This document shows, piece after piece, positions 9,426 to 17,842 of a stretch of DNA of 64,000 bases (its first letter is position 1; every line of letters begins with the position of its first letter). Made by a program: the position numbers and the translations under genes. Where the stretch lies: assembly GCF_003984645.1 (NCBI RefSeq), contig NZ_RWKI01000005.1:124001-188000 (forward strand). The letters are read 5' to 3'. This DNA comes from Variovorax sp. MHTC-1 (GTDB lineage: Bacteria; Pseudomonadota; Gammaproteobacteria; Burkholderiales; Burkholderiaceae_C). The notes below the pieces were generated by a model, which saw nothing but the letters and a program-made list of their open reading frames with translations, ran no database searches and had not been told where the DNA came from.

Positions 9426-10445
9426 TTAGCTCTCGTACCCGCGCGGGTTGCTTTGCTGCCAGCGCCAGCTGTCCGCGCACATCTGTTCCAGCCCGCGCTC
9501 TGCGCGCCAGCCCAGCGTGGCCTGCGCGAGCGAGGGGTCGCCCCAGTAGGCCGGCACGTCGCCCGGCCGGCGCGGGCCGATCTCGTAGGCGATGGTCTTC
9601 CCGCTGGCGCGTTCGAAAGCCTTCACCACCTCCAGCACCGAGGCGCCCCGGCCGGTGCCCAGGTTGAGCGTGACCAGTCCGGGCTGCTTCTCGGCATGGC
9701 GCAGTGCCGCCACGTGGCCTTCGGCCAGGTCCATCACATGCACGTAGTCGCGCACGCCGGTGCCGTCGGGCGTCGGGTAGTCGCCGCCGTGCACCGCGAG
9801 CTTGTCGCGCAGGCCCACGGCCACCTGGCTGACGAAGGGCATCAGGTTGTTGGGCTTGCCCTGCGGGTGCTCGCCGATCAAGCCGCTCTCGTGGGCGCCG
9901 ACCGGATTGAAATAGCGCAGCAGCGCGACGCGCCAGGCCGGGTGCGCGTGCTGCAGGTCGGCCAAGGCCTGCTCGACCATCCGCTTCGAATGGCCGTAGG
10001 GATTGGCCGGCCGGAGCGCCGCGCTTTCCGGGATCGGCGAGCTGTCGGGGTCGCCATAGACGGTGGCCGACGACGAGAAGATCAGCGTGCGCACGCCCGC
10101 CGCCTGCATCGCTGCCGCCAGCACGAAGCTGCCGTGCACGTTGTTGTCGTAGTAGGTGATCGGGTCGGCGACCGAGTCGCCCACCGCCTTCAGTCCCGCG
10201 AAGTGGATCACGCCGCCGATGGGCTCCTCGCGGAACAGCTTGTCGAGCAGCGCGCGGTCGCGCACGTCGCCTTCGATGAAGCGCGGCGCGGTGCCGGCGA
10301 TGCGCGCCAGCCGGTCGAGGACGCGCACGTCGCTGTTGCCGAGGTTGTCCAGAATCAGCGGCGTGTATCCGGCCGCCGCCAGTGCCACGCAGGTGTGGCT
10401 GCCGATGAAGCCGGCCCCGCCGGTCACGAGAATCGTCGAACCCAT
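9426..10445 (-). CDS. galE: UDP-glucose 4-epimerase
   Basis: An extended short-chain dehydrogenase of 339 residues that interconverts UDP-glucose and UDP-galactose with tightly bound NAD. The Rossmann motif is GGAGFIGS at the N-terminus. The catalytic serine is in SSSATVYGD and the Tyr-Lys pair in NPYGHSK. I place the start at ATG 10445 because MGSTILVTGG is the usual N-terminus; an upstream in-frame ATG at 10481 would add 12 unconserved residues. UDP-galactose would supply the polysaccharide cluster upstream. Confidence 0.95.
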   Translation of the reverse strand: MGSTILVTGGAGFIGSHTCVALAAAGYTPLILDNLGNSDVRVLDRLARIAGTAPRFIEGDVRDRALLDKLFREEPIGGVIHFAGLKAVGDSVADPITYYDNNVHGSFVLAAAMQAAGVRTLIFSSSATVYGDPDSSPIPESAALRPANPYGHSKRMVEQALADLQHAHPAWRVALLRYFNPVGAHESGLIGEHPQGKPNNLMPFVSQVAVGLRDKLAVHGGDYPTPDGTGVRDYVHVMDLAEGHVAALRHAEKQPGLVTLNLGTGRGASVLEVVKAFERASGKTIAYEIGPRRPGDVPAYWGDPSLAQATLGWRAERGLEQMCADSWRWQQSNPRGYES

Positions 10446-10569
10446 CGTTTTTCTTTCGCTGATTGTGTGAAAAAAGCCCACCCATTCTGCGCGACGTACA
10501 GTGCATGCCCGGTTGGCACGCGCTCACTGCGCTGTGCGAGAATCAATTTTTTACATTTTGCACGCGCCC

Positions 10570-11217
10570 ATGCAGAACGATGAGACAAGCGCCTCGCGCG
10601 CTGAAGACAGCAGTTCGGATCCGGTGGCAGTACCGACGCGCAAACGCCCCAAGCCGGGCGAGCGGCGCGTGCAGATCCTCCAGGCCCTGGCCGCCATGCT
10701 CGAACAGCCGGGCGCCGAGCGGGTGACGACCGCGGCGCTCGCGGCCCGGCTCGACGTCAGCGAGGCCGCGCTGTACCGGCACTTCGCGAGCAAGGCGCAG
10801 ATGTTCGAGGGTCTGATCGACTTCATCGAGCAGAGCGTGTTCACGCTGATCAACCAGATCACCGAGCGCGAGGCGCCGGGCCACGAGCAGGCCGCGCGCG
10901 TCGTCGCGATGCTGGTGCAGTTCGCGGAGAAGAACCCGGGCATGACCCGTGTGATGGTCGGCGATGCGTTGGTTTACGAGAACGAGCGCTTGCAGAACCG
11001 CATGAACCAGTTCTTCGACAAGATCGAGTCCACCTTGCGCCAGTCGCTGCGCGGCGCGGCGGCGGCCGACGGCTCGGCCACGCCCAGCGTCGATGCGCAG
11101 GTGCGGGCCTCGACGCTCACGGCCTTCGTGGTCGGCCGGCTGCAACGCTTCGCGCGCTCGGGGTTTCGGCGTGCGCCTTCAGAGCATCTGGAAGCTGCGG
11201 TCGCGCTGATGCTCTGA
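10570..11217 (+). CDS. slmA: SlmA-like nucleoid occlusion factor (TetR family)
   Basis: 215 residues. The TetR helix-turn-helix is VTTAALAARLDVSEAALYRHFASK, preceded by RRVQILQALAAMLE. SlmA binds chromosomal sites and blocks FtsZ assembly over the nucleoid. Assignment rests on the HTH, the all-helical C-terminus (MVGDALVYENERLQNRMNQF) and the proximity to argB, a neighbour often seen in beta-proteobacteria. I start at ATG 10570, since the open frame upstream to 10501 lacks family-like sequence. It could be another TetR regulator, but the HTH is very SlmA-like. Confidence 0.85.
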   Translation: MQNDETSASRAEDSSSDPVAVPTRKRPKPGERRVQILQALAAMLEQPGAERVTTAALAARLDVSEAALYRHFASKAQMFEGLIDFIEQSVFTLINQITEREAPGHEQAARVVAMLVQFAEKNPGMTRVMVGDALVYENERLQNRMNQFFDKIESTLRQSLRGAAAADGSATPSVDAQVRASTLTAFVVGRLQRFARSGFRRAPSEHLEAAVALML

Positions 11218-11235
11218 CTCTCCCCAAAGGGAGAG
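11218..11235 (+). terminator. Hairpin after slmA
   Basis: Directly after the slmA stop, a 7-base stem CTCTCCC/GGGAGAG with a 4-base loop can form. A second small hairpin (CTATC/GATAG) follows within 10 bases. No T-run follows, so an intrinsic terminator is only possible. Confidence 0.4.
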
Positions 11236-11328
11236 CCGCCTATCGCCGAGATAGGGGGATGTCATACACGTGCAGGATGTTCATCGCCAGAATCGATGGC
11301 TCCTGAACACTGCACAAGGCCAAGCCCC

Positions 11329-12849
11329 ATGACCGAACCCCGCAAGCTCACCACCGAGAGTGGTGCCCCCGTCGAGAACAACCAGCAGTCGCAGACCGCC
11401 GGCCCCAACGGACCGGTGCTGATGCAGGACCACCACCTGATCGAGAAGCTCGCGCGCTTCGATCGCGAGCGCATTCCGGAGCGCGTGGTGCACGCGCGCG
11501 GATCGGGCGCCTTCGGCACCTTCGAAGTGACGGCCGACGTCAGCAAATGGACCAAGGCGCGCTTCCTCGGCCAGGTCGGCAAGAAGACCGAGGTGCTGGC
11601 CCGCTTCTCGACGGTGGCGCTCGAGCTCGGCTCTGCCGACACGGTGCGCGACCCGCGCGGCTTCGCGCTCAAGTTCTACACGGAAGAGGGCAACTACGAC
11701 CTGGTCGGCAACAACACGCCGATCTTCTTCATCCGCGACCCGCTCAAGTTCCCCGACTTCATCCACTCGCAGAAGCGCGACCCCTACAGCCACGTGCAGG
11801 AGCCCAACAACGCTTGGGACTTCTTCTCTCATTCGCCCGAGGCCACGCACCAGTTCACCTGGCTGTTCGGCGACCGCGGCATCCCCAGGAGCTATCGCCA
11901 CATGGACGGCTTCGGCTCGCACACCTTCCAGTGGGTCAATGCCAAGGGCGAGGCCTTCTGGGTCAAGTACCACTTCAAGACGAATCAGGGCATCGACTGC
12001 TTCACGGGCGAAGAGGCGCAGCGCGTGGGCGGCGAGAACCCGAACCACCATCACCTCGACCTCCTGCATTCCATCGAGCGCGGCGAGTTCCCCAGTTGGA
12101 AGGTGCAGGTCCAGATCATGCCGATGGCCGAGGCGCAGAACTACCGCTTCAACCCCTTCGACCTGACCAAAGTCTGGTCGCACAAGGACTACCCGAAGAT
12201 CGACATCGGCACCCTCACGCTCGACCGCAACCCCGACAACTATTTCGCCGAGATCGAGCAGGCTGCGTTCAACCCCGCCAACTTCGTGCCGGGCATCGGC
12301 CCCTCGCCGGACAAGATGCTGCAGGGACGCCTCTTCAGCTACGGCGACACCCAGCGCTACCGCCTGGGCATCAATCACACGCAGCTGCCCGTGAACTGCC
12401 CGCATGCCACGAAAGCCGCCAACTATGGCCGCGACGGCGCGATGCGCTACGACAACGGCGGCCGCGCGCCGAACTACGAGCCCAACAGCTTCGGCGATGC
12501 GCCCAAGCAGAGCAACGAGCCGGTGTACGCCCCGCTGGAGATCCATGGCTGGACCGGCAGCCACGCCTGGACCAAGCATCCCGAAGACACCGACTTCGTG
12601 CAGGCCGGCGACCTCTACCGCCTGATGGACGAAGCCGCCAAGAGCCGCCTGGTCGCCAGCATCGCCGGCAGCCTCGGCGCCGTGACGCGGCAGGACATCA
12701 TCGACCGCGCGGTCAACCACTTCCGCCAGGCCGATGCCGACTACGGCGAGCGCGTACACAACGCGGTGCGTGCCGTGCAGGCGCGCATCAAGGGCGACGA
12801 AGTGACGATCCAGGTCGGCAAGCCGGCGCACGCCGAGAGCCGGAGCTAA
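11329..12849 (+). CDS. katA: Monofunctional heme catalase (small-subunit type)
   Basis: A 506-residue catalase that breaks hydrogen peroxide into water and oxygen in the cytoplasm. The active-site histidine lies in [17 protein letters not shown], the distal asparagine in the [12 protein letters not shown] region, and the proximal heme tyrosine in [14 protein letters not shown]. The length and the [10 protein letters not shown] segment fit clade 3 (NADPH-binding) enzymes. An in-frame ATG at 11296 exists, but [12 protein letters not shown] at 11329 fits family N-termini. I could not identify an OxyR site upstream. The stop codon sits 3 bases before an inverted-repeat element. Confidence 0.95.
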   Translation: MTEPRKLTTESGAPVENNQQSQTAGPNGPVLMQDHHLIEKLARFDRERIPERVVHARGSGAFGTFEVTADVSKWTKARFLGQVGKKTEVLARFSTVALELGSADTVRDPRGFALKFYTEEGNYDLVGNNTPIFFIRDPLKFPDFIHSQKRDPYSHVQEPNNAWDFFSHSPEATHQFTWLFGDRGIPRSYRHMDGFGSHTFQWVNAKGEAFWVKYHFKTNQGIDCFTGEEAQRVGGENPNHHHLDLLHSIERGEFPSWKVQVQIMPMAEAQNYRFNPFDLTKVWSHKDYPKIDIGTLTLDRNPDNYFAEIEQAAFNPANFVPGIGPSPDKMLQGRLFSYGDTQRYRLGINHTQLPVNCPHATKAANYGRDGAMRYDNGGRAPNYEPNSFGDAPKQSNEPVYAPLEIHGWTGSHAWTKHPEDTDFVQAGDLYRLMDEAAKSRLVASIAGSLGAVTRQDIIDRAVNHFRQADADYGERVHNAVRAVQARIKGDEVTIQVGKPAHAESRS

Positions 12850-12851
12850 TC

Positions 12852-13048
12852 AGGGCCTGTTAACGCCATTTGCGGGCAACGCCGCAGACGGCCCCTTGGC
12901 TGGGCAACCCGAAGGGGAAGGCCTGCCAGGGCGCGCCACTCGGCGTTGCGCTCCTTGTGCGTGCCGACGCACGCACGGCGTCGCGCGCCTTGATTGGCCC
13001 GCCCTGGCGGGCCTTCGCGACCCCGCAAATGGCGTTGACGGGCCCTAG
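12852..13048. repeat. Palindromic MITE-like element with near-identical inverted ends
   Basis: The ends are inverted copies: AGGGCCTGTTAACGCCAT at the left and AGGGCCCGTCAACGCCAT on the other strand at the right, continuing to TTTGCGGG in both. A second pair of arms lies inside (GAAGGCCTGCCAGGGCG against GAAGGCCCGCCAGGGCG), and a TGCGTGC/GCACGCA hairpin sits near the centre. The element is about 197 bases and fills the gap between katA and the BON lipoprotein gene. The right end contains CTAGGGCC, and its CTA is the stop codon (TAG) of the BON gene. A weak 72-residue open frame inside is probably not a gene. Confidence 0.75.
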
Positions 13049-13557
13049 TTCGTCGCGGTCACCTCGAGCCGGTTGTCGACCGAGCTGACGCCCTTCACGC
13101 CGCGGGCGATGGTTTCCGCCCGCGCCTTGGCTTCGGTGTTCGGGGCGGGGCCGGCAAGCTGCACGGCGCCGGCATTGGTGCGCACGTCGATGCGCCGGGC
13201 GCTCAGCTCCGGATCGCGCGCGAGCGCCGCGGTGACCGATGCCGTGATCGCCGCGTCGTCCGCCTTGGCGGTCAGCGCATCGCCGGCGTTCTTCAGCGCA
13301 TCCTTGGCCGCCTCGACGTCCCGCTTCACGTCGGGCGACTCGAAGTAGGCCTTGGTGTTGTCGCGCGCCTTCTCCGCCAGCTCGGCGGCCTTGCGCGCGG
13401 CGGCCGCGGTCGCGTCCTTGGTCTTCTCCACGGCGGAGTCGACTTGTCTTTCGGCGCTCTGGTTGCCGGCCTCGTCGCTGCACGCCGTCAGCGACAGGAT
13501 GGCGCCTGCCACCACGCACAGCGCCAGGCGGCCCGGTTTCAGTGCTCGCGGATTCAT
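13045..13557 (-). CDS. BON-domain lipoprotein
   Basis: 170 residues. The N-terminus is a lipoprotein signal with lipobox LTAC near residue 25, so the protein is probably anchored in the envelope. A charged Ala/Lys-rich helical region (residues 30-90) is followed by one BON domain (VTAALARDPELSARRIDVRT to VDNRLEV), a fold thought to bind phospholipid membranes, as in OsmY. The start at 13557 follows AGGGAGAA at good spacing; an upstream ATG at 13578 does not. The TAG stop lies inside the end of the neighbouring inverted repeat. Confidence 0.87.
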   Translation of the reverse strand: MNPRALKPGRLALCVVAGAILSLTACSDEAGNQSAERQVDSAVEKTKDATAAAARKAAELAEKARDNTKAYFESPDVKRDVEAAKDALKNAGDALTAKADDAAITASVTAALARDPELSARRIDVRTNAGAVQLAGPAPNTEAKARAETIARGVKGVSSVDNRLEVTATN

Positions 13558-13574
13558 TGTCGTTCTCCCTTGCT

Positions 13575-13820
13575 TCATCGGCCGCGCAGCCGGTGCAGCA
13601 TCGAGGCGAGGCGCGCGACGCCACCGGTACCGCTCGCCGCGCGGCCGATGAAGGCGCCGGCCGCAGCGCCGATCAAGGCCCGCCCGAGGATCGAGCGGCT
13701 GCGCCCTGTTGCCATCAACAGCAGCAGGCCGGCGCCGAGCACGATCAGATGTTCACCCGGCAGATCGGGACGGCGCGCATCCGCGGCCCGGACCGCCGCG
13801 AGCCAGGATTTTCTTTCCAT
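13575..13820 (-). CDS. Small hypothetical membrane protein
   Basis: 81 residues starting MERKSWLAAVRAADARRPD, preceded by GAGGATG at suitable spacing. It has a hydrophobic stretch (HLIVLGAGLLLLMATG), then a glycine/alanine-rich second stretch (RALIGAAAGAFIGRAASG), which suggests one or two membrane passes. It is 17 bases upstream of the BON lipoprotein gene on the same strand, so they likely share a transcript and may both serve the envelope under stress. I do not recognise a family. Confidence 0.65.
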   Translation of the reverse strand: MERKSWLAAVRAADARRPDLPGEHLIVLGAGLLLLMATGRSRSILGRALIGAAAGAFIGRAASGTGGVARLASMLHRLRGR

Positions 13821-13888
13821 GAGGCATCCTCGTTCAAAGACCTCTTCATAGACGAAGTCTCCGAACGTGGATGTAGGCGTCCGTCCGC

Positions 13889-14689
13889 TCAGTTGATCAG
13901 AAACAGATTGCGGCGCGCTTCGTCCTGGCGGCGCTGGCGCAGCGGCTTCTTGCACTGCGAGAGCTGGGCGTTGCCCGGTTGGGCGCAGCGGTTGTTGACG
14001 CAGACGGCGTGCGCAATGAAGTTGCGTCCATCGCATGCCGCCAGCGGCCCCCGCGCCGAGCGCCGGAAGCTCGCCGCATGCGCTGCCGCGGACGGCGCCG
14101 AGGCCTTGCGCGCGGCCTGGGCGTGGGCGCGCGTCTCGCGCTTCGGCGCGGGGCTCGCCGCGGGCGCCGCCGGCCCTTCATCGACGAAAACCGCAGCCGT
14201 CGGCCTCTCGTTCGAGGCGGCGGCATGGAAGCTCGAACCCATCGCCGGGAGCGCGACGGGAACCACGCTGGGCGCAGCCACCGGCATCACGGTCGGGGCC
14301 GAAGTGGCCGTCGCGGCCAGCGGCGGCTCCACCGTCGCGCCGCCGCCGTACCAGAGCCCGAGCAAGGCGAGCATCGTGGCCAGCGCCGCGCTGAAGCCCA
14401 GCACCGAGATCGCGAGCGTCAGCACCGCAGGCATGCGCTCGTCGTCGATGCCCGGCGCGTGCGAAGCGTCATCTGCGACGGCACCGGTCGCGAAGAAGGC
14501 CGGCAGCTTGCCCGCGCAACCTTTGCAGAACAGCGCCGATTCGCGGTTGATGGTCCGGCAGGTCTCGCAGACCACGGTGGTCGACTGGTCGCTGTGCAAC
14601 AGCATTCTCGACAAGTCGATCAAGCCGCCGAAGGCCTCTGCAGACACTGGCCTGGGTGAGGAGATGAAGTTTGCAGTGAGGGCGACCAT
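13889..14689 (-). CDS. Zinc-ribbon membrane protein with cysteine-containing C-terminus
   Basis: Up to 266 residues; an internal ATG at 14605 (MLLHSDQSTTVVCETC) is an alternative start. A zinc-ribbon-like CETC-x11-CKGC lies near residues 41-57. A single hydrophobic helix (VLTLAISVLGFSAALATMLALL) follows near residue 92. Next comes an Ala/Pro-rich linker of about 100 residues, and then a tail with four cysteines (ACDGRNFIAHAVCVNNRC and QCKK). The layout suggests a cytoplasmic ribbon and a periplasmic tail, perhaps with disulfides. I recognise no specific family and assign no function. Confidence 0.65.
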   Translation of the reverse strand: MVALTANFISSPRPVSAEAFGGLIDLSRMLLHSDQSTTVVCETCRTINRESALFCKGCAGKLPAFFATGAVADDASHAPGIDDERMPAVLTLAISVLGFSAALATMLALLGLWYGGGATVEPPLAATATSAPTVMPVAAPSVVPVALPAMGSSFHAAASNERPTAAVFVDEGPAAPAASPAPKRETRAHAQAARKASAPSAAAHAASFRRSARGPLAACDGRNFIAHAVCVNNRCAQPGNAQLSQCKKPLRQRRQDEARRNLFLIN

Positions 14690-14892
14690 GTTGAGCTCTT
14701 CGCGTCAAGGCATTGAATACCGGTTCCCGAAACGCCGATCTCCTTCTTCGCCGGAGCTCGACAATCGAATTAACGAAGCCTCGATGCGGTGCCCACTTCG
14801 GAGAACGGCCGCAGCAGATGTAGGACGAAAGGCTGCGGCGATACGCCCTGCAACAAGCGCTCTGCGCGCTTGCTTCGGCTAAGCTGCGCCGC

Positions 14893-15525
14893 ATGAACAC
14901 CGCAACCCTGCTCGTTTTCGCTTTCGTCGCGCTGGTGGCCATTGCCACGCCCGGTCCTACCGTGCTGCTCGCACTCGCCAACGGCTCGCGTTTCGGCGTG
15001 CGGCGCTCGCTGCCCGGCATGCTGGGCGCGGTCGCCTCCGACTTCGTGCTGGTGGGCGCGGTGGCGCTCGGCCTCGGCGCCTTGCTGGCAGCGTCGGAGT
15101 TCTGGTTCTCGGTGCTCAAGTGGGTGGGCGCGGCCTACCTGGCCTGGCTCGGCATCCGGCTCCTGCGCTCGCAGGGCGGGCTGGACCTCTCGCAGGAAGG
15201 CGAGGTGCCGAGCGGCGCGACGCCGCGCGCCATCTTTGCCAAGTCCTTTCTGGTGGCCGTGACCAATCCCAAGGGCTATCTCTTCTGCTCCGCGCTGATG
15301 CCGCAATTCATCGATCCGGGCGCAGCGCAATGGCCGCAGTACGCAGCCATCGGCATCGTGTTCGCGGGCCTCGACTTCTCGGTGATGCTGGCCTATGCCG
15401 TGATCGGCGCGCGCGCCGTCAAGCTGCTGCGGCAGCGCGCGGTGCTGTGGCTGGACCGCTGTTGCGGCGGCGCGCTGCTGGCGCTGGCAGGGTCGCTGGC
15501 CTTCTACCGGCGCAGCAGCACCTGA
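14893..15525 (+). CDS. LysE/RhtB family exporter
   Basis: A 210-residue inner-membrane protein with about six hydrophobic helices. The N-terminus TLLVFAFVALVAIATPGPTV carries the ATPGP motif of LysE/RhtB amino-acid exporters, and LGIRLLRS and KSFLVAVTNPKGYLF follow as in the family. It probably exports an amino acid or derivative, but the substrate is unknown. It is convergent with and nearly touches the dehydrogenase gene ending at 15526. About 200 bases upstream hold no gene that I can support. Confidence 0.9.
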   Translation: MNTATLLVFAFVALVAIATPGPTVLLALANGSRFGVRRSLPGMLGAVASDFVLVGAVALGLGALLAASEFWFSVLKWVGAAYLAWLGIRLLRSQGGLDLSQEGEVPSGATPRAIFAKSFLVAVTNPKGYLFCSALMPQFIDPGAAQWPQYAAIGIVFAGLDFSVMLAYAVIGARAVKLLRQRAVLWLDRCCGGALLALAGSLAFYRRSST

Positions 15526-16560
15526 TCAGTCGAAGTTCAGCAGCACCTTCATGGCCTGAGAGCGATCGGCCGCCAGCGCAAAGGCGCGCGCCGAGTCGCG
15601 GTAGGACAAGGTCGCCGAGATCAGCGGCTTCACGTCGACCAGCCCCTTGTTGAGCAGCTCCACCGCCACCGCGAACTCCTCGTGGAAGCGGAAGGCTCCG
15701 CGCAGGTCGAACTCCTTGGCCACGATGGTGTTGATCGGCAGCGTCATCTCGCCGCCCAGCCCCAGCTGCACGATGATGCCGCGCGGGCGCAGCGCATCGA
15801 AGGCGCCGACCAGCGCACGCTGGTTGCCGCTGGCCTCGAACAGCACGTCGAAGCGGCCCTTGTCGGCCGTGAAGCGCGCCAGGCCGTCGGGCTCCTCGGC
15901 CACGTTGACGACCTCGTCGGCCCCGACCTTCCGCGCCTTGCCCAGCGTGTGCGCACCGACGTCGGTGGCCACGATGTGGGTGGCACCGGCGCGCCGCGCC
16001 GCGATGATGGCCAGCGCGCCGATCGGCCCGCAGCCGGTGACCAGCACGCTCTTGCCCAGCAGCGGTCCCGCGCGGCGCACTGCGTGCAGCGCCACCGACA
16101 GCGGCTCGGCCATCGAGCCTTCGCCATCGCTTACCGTGTCGGCCAGCCGATGCGCTTGCCAGTGCTCCACCACGATCTGCTGGCGGAAGGCGCCCTGCAC
16201 ATGCGGCGTGCGCATCGCGCTGCCGTAGTAGCGCATGTCGAGGCAGTGGTTCTGCAGGCCCTGCTGGCAGTAGCGGCACAGCCCGCAGGGGCGGCTCGGG
16301 CTGATGGCGACGCGTTCGCCGGCCGCGAAGCCGCCCGCGCCGTCGCCCACGGCCTCGATCACGCCGGCCACTTCATGGCCCAGCACCATCGGCTCCTTGA
16401 TGCGGATGGTGCCGAAGCCGCCATGCTGGTAGTAGTGCAGGTCGGAGCCGCAGATGCCGCCGCAGCGCACGCGCACCTGCAGCTGGCCCGGGCCGAGCTC
16501 GGGGGTGGCGACTTCTTCGACGCGCAGATCGCCGGGGGCGTGGATGATGAGAGCTTCCAT
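15526..16560 (-). CDS. idnD: Zinc-dependent dehydrogenase, probably L-idonate 5-dehydrogenase
   Basis: A 344-residue medium-chain dehydrogenase. The catalytic zinc site is CGGICGSDLHYYQHG with LGHEVAGV. Structural-zinc cysteines are in SRPCGLCRYCQQGLQNHC, and the NAD site is VTGCGPIGALA. GSDLHYYQHGG resembles L-idonate 5-dehydrogenase and sorbitol dehydrogenase. The gene 13 bases upstream is an SDR like gluconate 5-dehydrogenase, its usual partner: together they would turn L-idonate into 5-keto-gluconate and then D-gluconate. No gluconate kinase or permease is adjacent, so another polyol substrate is possible. Confidence 0.75.
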   Translation of the reverse strand: MEALIIHAPGDLRVEEVATPELGPGQLQVRVRCGGICGSDLHYYQHGGFGTIRIKEPMVLGHEVAGVIEAVGDGAGGFAAGERVAISPSRPCGLCRYCQQGLQNHCLDMRYYGSAMRTPHVQGAFRQQIVVEHWQAHRLADTVSDGEGSMAEPLSVALHAVRRAGPLLGKSVLVTGCGPIGALAIIAARRAGATHIVATDVGAHTLGKARKVGADEVVNVAEEPDGLARFTADKGRFDVLFEASGNQRALVGAFDALRPRGIIVQLGLGGEMTLPINTIVAKEFDLRGAFRFHEEFAVAVELLNKGLVDVKPLISATLSYRDSARAFALAADRSQAMKVLLNFD

Positions 16561-16573
16561 GCTGGTTCCTTCT

Positions 16574-17347
16574 CTAGAGCGTGGCCGTCACGCCGCCATC
16601 GACGTACAGGACGTGGCCGTTGACGAAGTTGGAGGCGTCGCTCGCGAGGAACACCGCCGCGCCGACCAGGTCTTCCACATCGCCCCAGCGGCGCGACGGC
16701 GTGCGGTTCACCAGCCAGGCGGTGAACTCTTCGTTCCTCACCAGCGCATCGGTCAGCTCGGTCTTGAAGTAGCCCGGCCCCAGGCCGTTGACCTGGATGC
16801 CGTGCTGGCCCCAGTCGATCGCCATGCCCTTGGTCAGCATCTTCACCGCGCCCTTGCTCGCCGTATAGGGCGCGATGCCGGGACGGCCGAGCTCGCTTTG
16901 CACCGAGCAGATGTTGATGATCTTGCCGCGCCGGCGCGGGATCATCCGGCGCGCCACGGCCTGGCCGACCAGGAAGACGCTGTCGACATTGGTCTTCATC
17001 AGCTCGTGCCAGTGCGCTTCCTCGAACTGGTCGAGCGGGCCGCGGCGCTGCATGCCGGCGTTGTTGACGAGGATGTCGATGGCGCCGATGTCGGCCTCGA
17101 TGCGCGCGATGGCCGCGCCCACCGCCTCGCCCGAAGTGACGTCGAAGGCGGCGGTGAAGACGCTGAAGCCTTCCTCGCGCAGCCGTTGCGCGGCCTGTTC
17201 GAGCTTGTCGGCGCTGCGCGCGTTGAGGATCACGCGCGCGCCGGCTCCCGCCAGTCCGCGCGCCAGGGCGTAGCCGATGCCGGCGCTGGAGCCGGTGATG
17301 AGGGCGGTGCGCCCGCTGAGGTCGAAGCTTTTGAGGACGGGATTCAA
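16574..17347 (-). CDS. idnO: SDR oxidoreductase, probably gluconate 5-dehydrogenase
   Basis: 257 residues. The cofactor motif is TGSSAGIGYALARGLAGAGA, then NNAGMQRRGPL. Catalysis uses Ser in ICSVQSELGRPG and Tyr-Lys in YTASKGAVK. These resemble IdnO/Ga5DH, which reduces 5-keto-D-gluconate. I choose a TTG start at 17347: GGAG lies 8 bases before it and the protein then begins NPVLKSFDLSGRTALITG, as in the family. An upstream ATG at 17413 would add 22 unconserved residues. It is the first gene of a two-gene operon with the zinc dehydrogenase. Confidence 0.78.
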   Translation of the reverse strand: MNPVLKSFDLSGRTALITGSSAGIGYALARGLAGAGARVILNARSADKLEQAAQRLREEGFSVFTAAFDVTSGEAVGAAIARIEADIGAIDILVNNAGMQRRGPLDQFEEAHWHELMKTNVDSVFLVGQAVARRMIPRRRGKIINICSVQSELGRPGIAPYTASKGAVKMLTKGMAIDWGQHGIQVNGLGPGYFKTELTDALVRNEEFTAWLVNRTPSRRWGDVEDLVGAAVFLASDASNFVNGHVLYVDGGVTATL

Positions 17348-17481
17348 GGCAGTGACTCCATAGAGAGATGGGTATTGTGCGGTCGAGCCGTGCGCAGTAT
17401 CGCGTCCGCCCATCCCCGCCCGCCCGATGGCGAGAGGTTGCTGGCAAACTCAGCTTCTTCTTCCTCTCTCAGGGCACCGGT

Positions 17482-17814
17482 ATGCGCGTGAAACCTTGCT
17501 TCTTGGCCCTCGCGCTGGCTCTATCGATCCCCTCGATCGCGCAGCCCACGGACCAGGCGGACACCGCCGGTTGCAAAGCCGAGGAAGCCGCACTCGAGCG
17601 CGAGATCGATCTCGCTCGCTCCAAGGGCCAGATGCTGCGCCGGCGGCAACTGGCCGAGGCCCTGGTTGCACTGCAAACTCGTTGCAAGACGCTGGCCCCC
17701 GAGCAGAGTCGCGCGGCGAAAATTCAGCGGCTCGAGCAGGATATCCGCGAGCTTCGTCTGGAGCTCGAGCGTGCAGAGGAACAACTGCGCGAGCTGAAAT
17801 CCGCGGCGCCGTGA
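17482..17814 (+). CDS. DUF1090-type periplasmic protein
   Basis: 110 residues with a signal peptide (MRVKPCFLALALALSIPSIAQP). The mature part is short and helical with a cysteine pair (GCKAEEAALEREIDLARSKG and LQTRCKTL), then a coiled-coil tail ending in LELERAEEQLRELKSAAP. This matches the layout of DUF1090 proteins such as YqjC. The function is unknown; the family is periplasmic and small. It is divergent from the dehydrogenase pair, with 134 bases between starts. Confidence 0.75.
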   Translation: MRVKPCFLALALALSIPSIAQPTDQADTAGCKAEEAALEREIDLARSKGQMLRRRQLAEALVALQTRCKTLAPEQSRAAKIQRLEQDIRELRLELERAEEQLRELKSAAP

Positions 17815-17842
17815 CGGCTCGCTCACATCGGTGGAGCGGAAC

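Noticed and set aside
12870..13088. 72-residue open frame inside the inverted-repeat element
   Set aside because: It lies in the repeat, has no ribosome-binding site and runs into the opposite-strand BON gene.
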